Positions 62,737 through 64,000 of a DNA stretch of 64,000 nt are shown here, one piece after another. Every line of letters starts with the position of its first letter. The stretch's first letter is position 1. Where the stretch lies: contig CAYPLH010000014.1 in NCBI GenBank assembly GCA_964411505.1, positions 10,512 through 74,511 on the forward strand, written 5' to 3'. Below the pieces are notes generated by a model, which worked only from the letters and a program-made list of their open reading frames with translations, was not told the origin of the DNA and did not search any database. The stretch is from CAYPLH01 sp964411505 (GTDB lineage Bacteria > Bacillota > Clostridia > CAYPLH01 > DUMO01). The translations under genes and the position numbers were made by a program.

Positions 62737-63912
62737 TTGTCCATTGTTTCAATTGTAAAATGTGAGGATTATGATGAGCGCAAGCTCGACATGGTAATAT
62801 CTAAGGTATTCGATGATCTTGGCGGTATAGAGAAATTTGTCAAGCCGGGTATGAAGGTTGCAATAAAACCGAACCTGGTATCAGCCAAAAATCCAGAAGA
62901 TGGAGCAACCACACACCCCGCTTTGGTGGGTGCAGTTGCAAGGCTTCTTGTAAAAAATGGAGCTTCTGTGATGCTTGCAGAAAGTCCTGGAGGTTTATAC
63001 ACAAAGCTTTTGCTAAAAAGAGTCTATGCTTCATGCGGTATGGAAAAAATTGCGCAAAAGGAAGGCATACTTTTAAATTATGATATTTCAGAGGTTGAAG
63101 TTGAAAACCCTGAAGGTCAACTTCTTAAAAGGGTATCAATAATTAAGCCTCTTTTGGATGCTGACCTTGTTATTAATCTTCCAAAGCTGAAAACACACGG
63201 TCAAATGGTTTATACTGGAGCAGTCAAGAATATGTTTGGTGCTGTCCCTGGTGAGCTTAAGGCGGAATATCACTTTAGAATGACTAACTACACCAACTTT
63301 GCTAATGCGCTGATTGATATTTTCCTAGCTGTTAAGCCTCAGTTATCCATAATGGATGCAGTTGTAGGAATGGATGGCGCAGGTCCGACAGCTGGCAATC
63401 CTTTTAAGATTGGACTTGTTTTGGGTAGTGAAAATGCATTTGAACTGGATTATGCAGCAATAAAGATTATAGGTGCCGATCCTCTTAAAATTCCGATCAT
63501 TTACCAAGCAGTTAAAAGAGGGCTTTGTCCGGAAACCGAAAGCCAAATCAGCATTACAGGAGAAAAGCTTAAGGATATAAGGGTAGAGGGTTTTGATATA
63601 CCTGCATTGCAGAGCATGAAATCTATATTGTTTTATGAGAATAGCATTTTTAACTTTTTTGCCAATAAATTAAAAGCTAGCCCCCAGCTTAATAAAAAGG
63701 TTTGTACTGGATGTACAAATTGTATAAAGGTATGTCCTGCAAAAGTAATTGTTCTAAAAAATGGAAAACCAGAGATTGATCTTAGGATGTGCATAAGGTG
63801 TTTTTGCTGTCAGGAGTTGTGCCCTGTGAAAGCGATTTCTCTAAAAAAGCCTTTTGTTATGAGATTAATGTCGAAAAGGAGAAAATTTTATCGACATAAG
63901 AAGGATTTTTAA
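62737..63912 (+). CDS. DUF362 protein with two 4Fe-4S clusters
   Basis: 391 aa. The N-terminal about 300 residues form the DUF362 domain (VAIKPNLVSAKNPEDGATTH, LINLPKLKTHGQMVYTGAVK-like INLPKLKTHGQMVYTGAVKN). The C-terminus is a 2[4Fe-4S] ferredoxin, CTGCTNCIKVCPAKVI and CIRCFCCQELCPVKAI. A redox protein of unknown reaction. TTG start 7 nt after GAAGGGAAG. It lies 14 bp after fprA, so probably co-transcribed and perhaps an electron donor to it (inference). Confidence 0.88.
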   Translation: MSIVSIVKCEDYDERKLDMVISKVFDDLGGIEKFVKPGMKVAIKPNLVSAKNPEDGATTHPALVGAVARLLVKNGASVMLAESPGGLYTKLLLKRVYASCGMEKIAQKEGILLNYDISEVEVENPEGQLLKRVSIIKPLLDADLVINLPKLKTHGQMVYTGAVKNMFGAVPGELKAEYHFRMTNYTNFANALIDIFLAVKPQLSIMDAVVGMDGAGPTAGNPFKIGLVLGSENAFELDYAAIKIIGADPLKIPIIYQAVKRGLCPETESQISITGEKLKDIRVEGFDIPALQSMKSILFYENSIFNFFANKLKASPQLNKKVCTGCTNCIKVCPAKVIVLKNGKPEIDLRMCIRCFCCQELCPVKAISLKKPFVMRLMSKRRKFYRHKKDF

Positions 63913-63932
63913 TGTACTTGTCGAATTTTTTA

Positions 63933-64000
63933 TTGTCTAGGAAAATATACTTTCCTAGACAATGGGGATTGCAAAGGGGAAGCCCCTTTGCTGCTTTAAG
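63933..64000 (+). repeat. Multi-hairpin repeat, copy C, running off the window
   Basis: 12-bp perfect stem TTGTCTAGGAAA / TTTCCTAGACAA around ATATAC (63933-63962), then GCAAAGGGG-AAG-CCCCTTTGC, identical to hairpin 2 of copy A, and TGCTTTAAG. The rest lies beyond the window. Placed right after the fprA-DUF362 pair, where it could terminate transcription. Confidence 0.75.

Noticed and set aside
1..64000. CRISPR array search
   Set aside because: Repeats seen are dispersed, palindromic or protein-coding (YD repeats); none show regular direct repeats with unique spacers, and no cas genes are present.

Overview
The window is AT-rich, densely coded chromosomal DNA from an anaerobic, endospore-forming Clostridia-class Firmicute. 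The evidence is a complete spoIIAA-spoIIAB-sigF operon, spoVACDE, spoIVFA-spoIVFB, the clostridial hprK-murB-rapZ-glmR-whiA cluster, MecA and LonA, electron-bifurcating NfnAB and a flavodiiron protein. Gene order most resembles the Ruminiclostridium/Acetivibrio branch; that placement is an inference. No rRNA, tRNA or CRISPR array was found.

Layout. 1-7.0 kb: edge of a probable natural-product locus (two ABC exporter halves, a YjiH-type membrane protein, a PfkB sugar kinase, an Sfp-type phosphopantetheinyl transferase and a BtrH-like gene split by one base in an A7 tract). 7.2-9.1 kb: XRE / ImmA-IrrE / PIN operon. 9.1-12.0 kb: decayed accessory DNA (radical-SAM tail, RelE/Phd pair, broken HicB, a 20-bp inverted repeat, an HD-domain gene). 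12.0-15.2 kb: lon and convergent mecA. 15.5-20.8 kb: maf-mreBCD-mrdA. 20.8-26.6 kb: an Rhs polymorphic-toxin locus on the minus strand, lying between mrdA and minC where the conserved cell-shape/division operon is normally continuous. It holds one long 5'-truncated, frameshifted rhs gene, three (putative) immunity genes, a toxin remnant and several Rhs-core scraps joined at short homologies. 26.7-30.8 kb: minCDE and spoIVFAB.

30.9-35.7 kb: a possible orphan attenuator, then a minus-strand ECF sigma / anti-sigma / lipoprotein module with internal duplications. Three sites share one architecture (TGTAAC-N18-GTCTTAT), upstream of the sigma gene and of both lipoprotein genes, and look like the sigma factor's own promoters. 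35.8-41.6 kb: polysaccharide deacetylase, metF, nfnAB, a structured-RNA candidate and a PilZ protein. 41.8-51.2 kb: hprK-murB-rapZ-glmR-whiA, spoIIA operon and spoVA genes. 51.6-51.9 kb: a 36-aa holin-like type I toxin with an opposing promoter. 52.0-56.7 kb: glycine riboswitch and gcvT-gcvH-gcvPA-gcvPB. 56.9-61 kb: AAA ATPase, PIN toxin pair and remnants. 61.5-63.9 kb: flavodiiron protein and a DUF362 ferredoxin protein.

Two dispersed repeat families recur: a multi-hairpin element (28.8, 48.8, 59.8 and 63.9 kb) and a CCATGACTAAAGTCATGG-type palindrome (17.2, 60.05 and 60.37 kb) resembling IS200/IS605 ends. The strongest leads are the Rhs cassette graveyard, the ECF promoter set with its duplicated module, the multi-hairpin repeat and the type I toxin locus.
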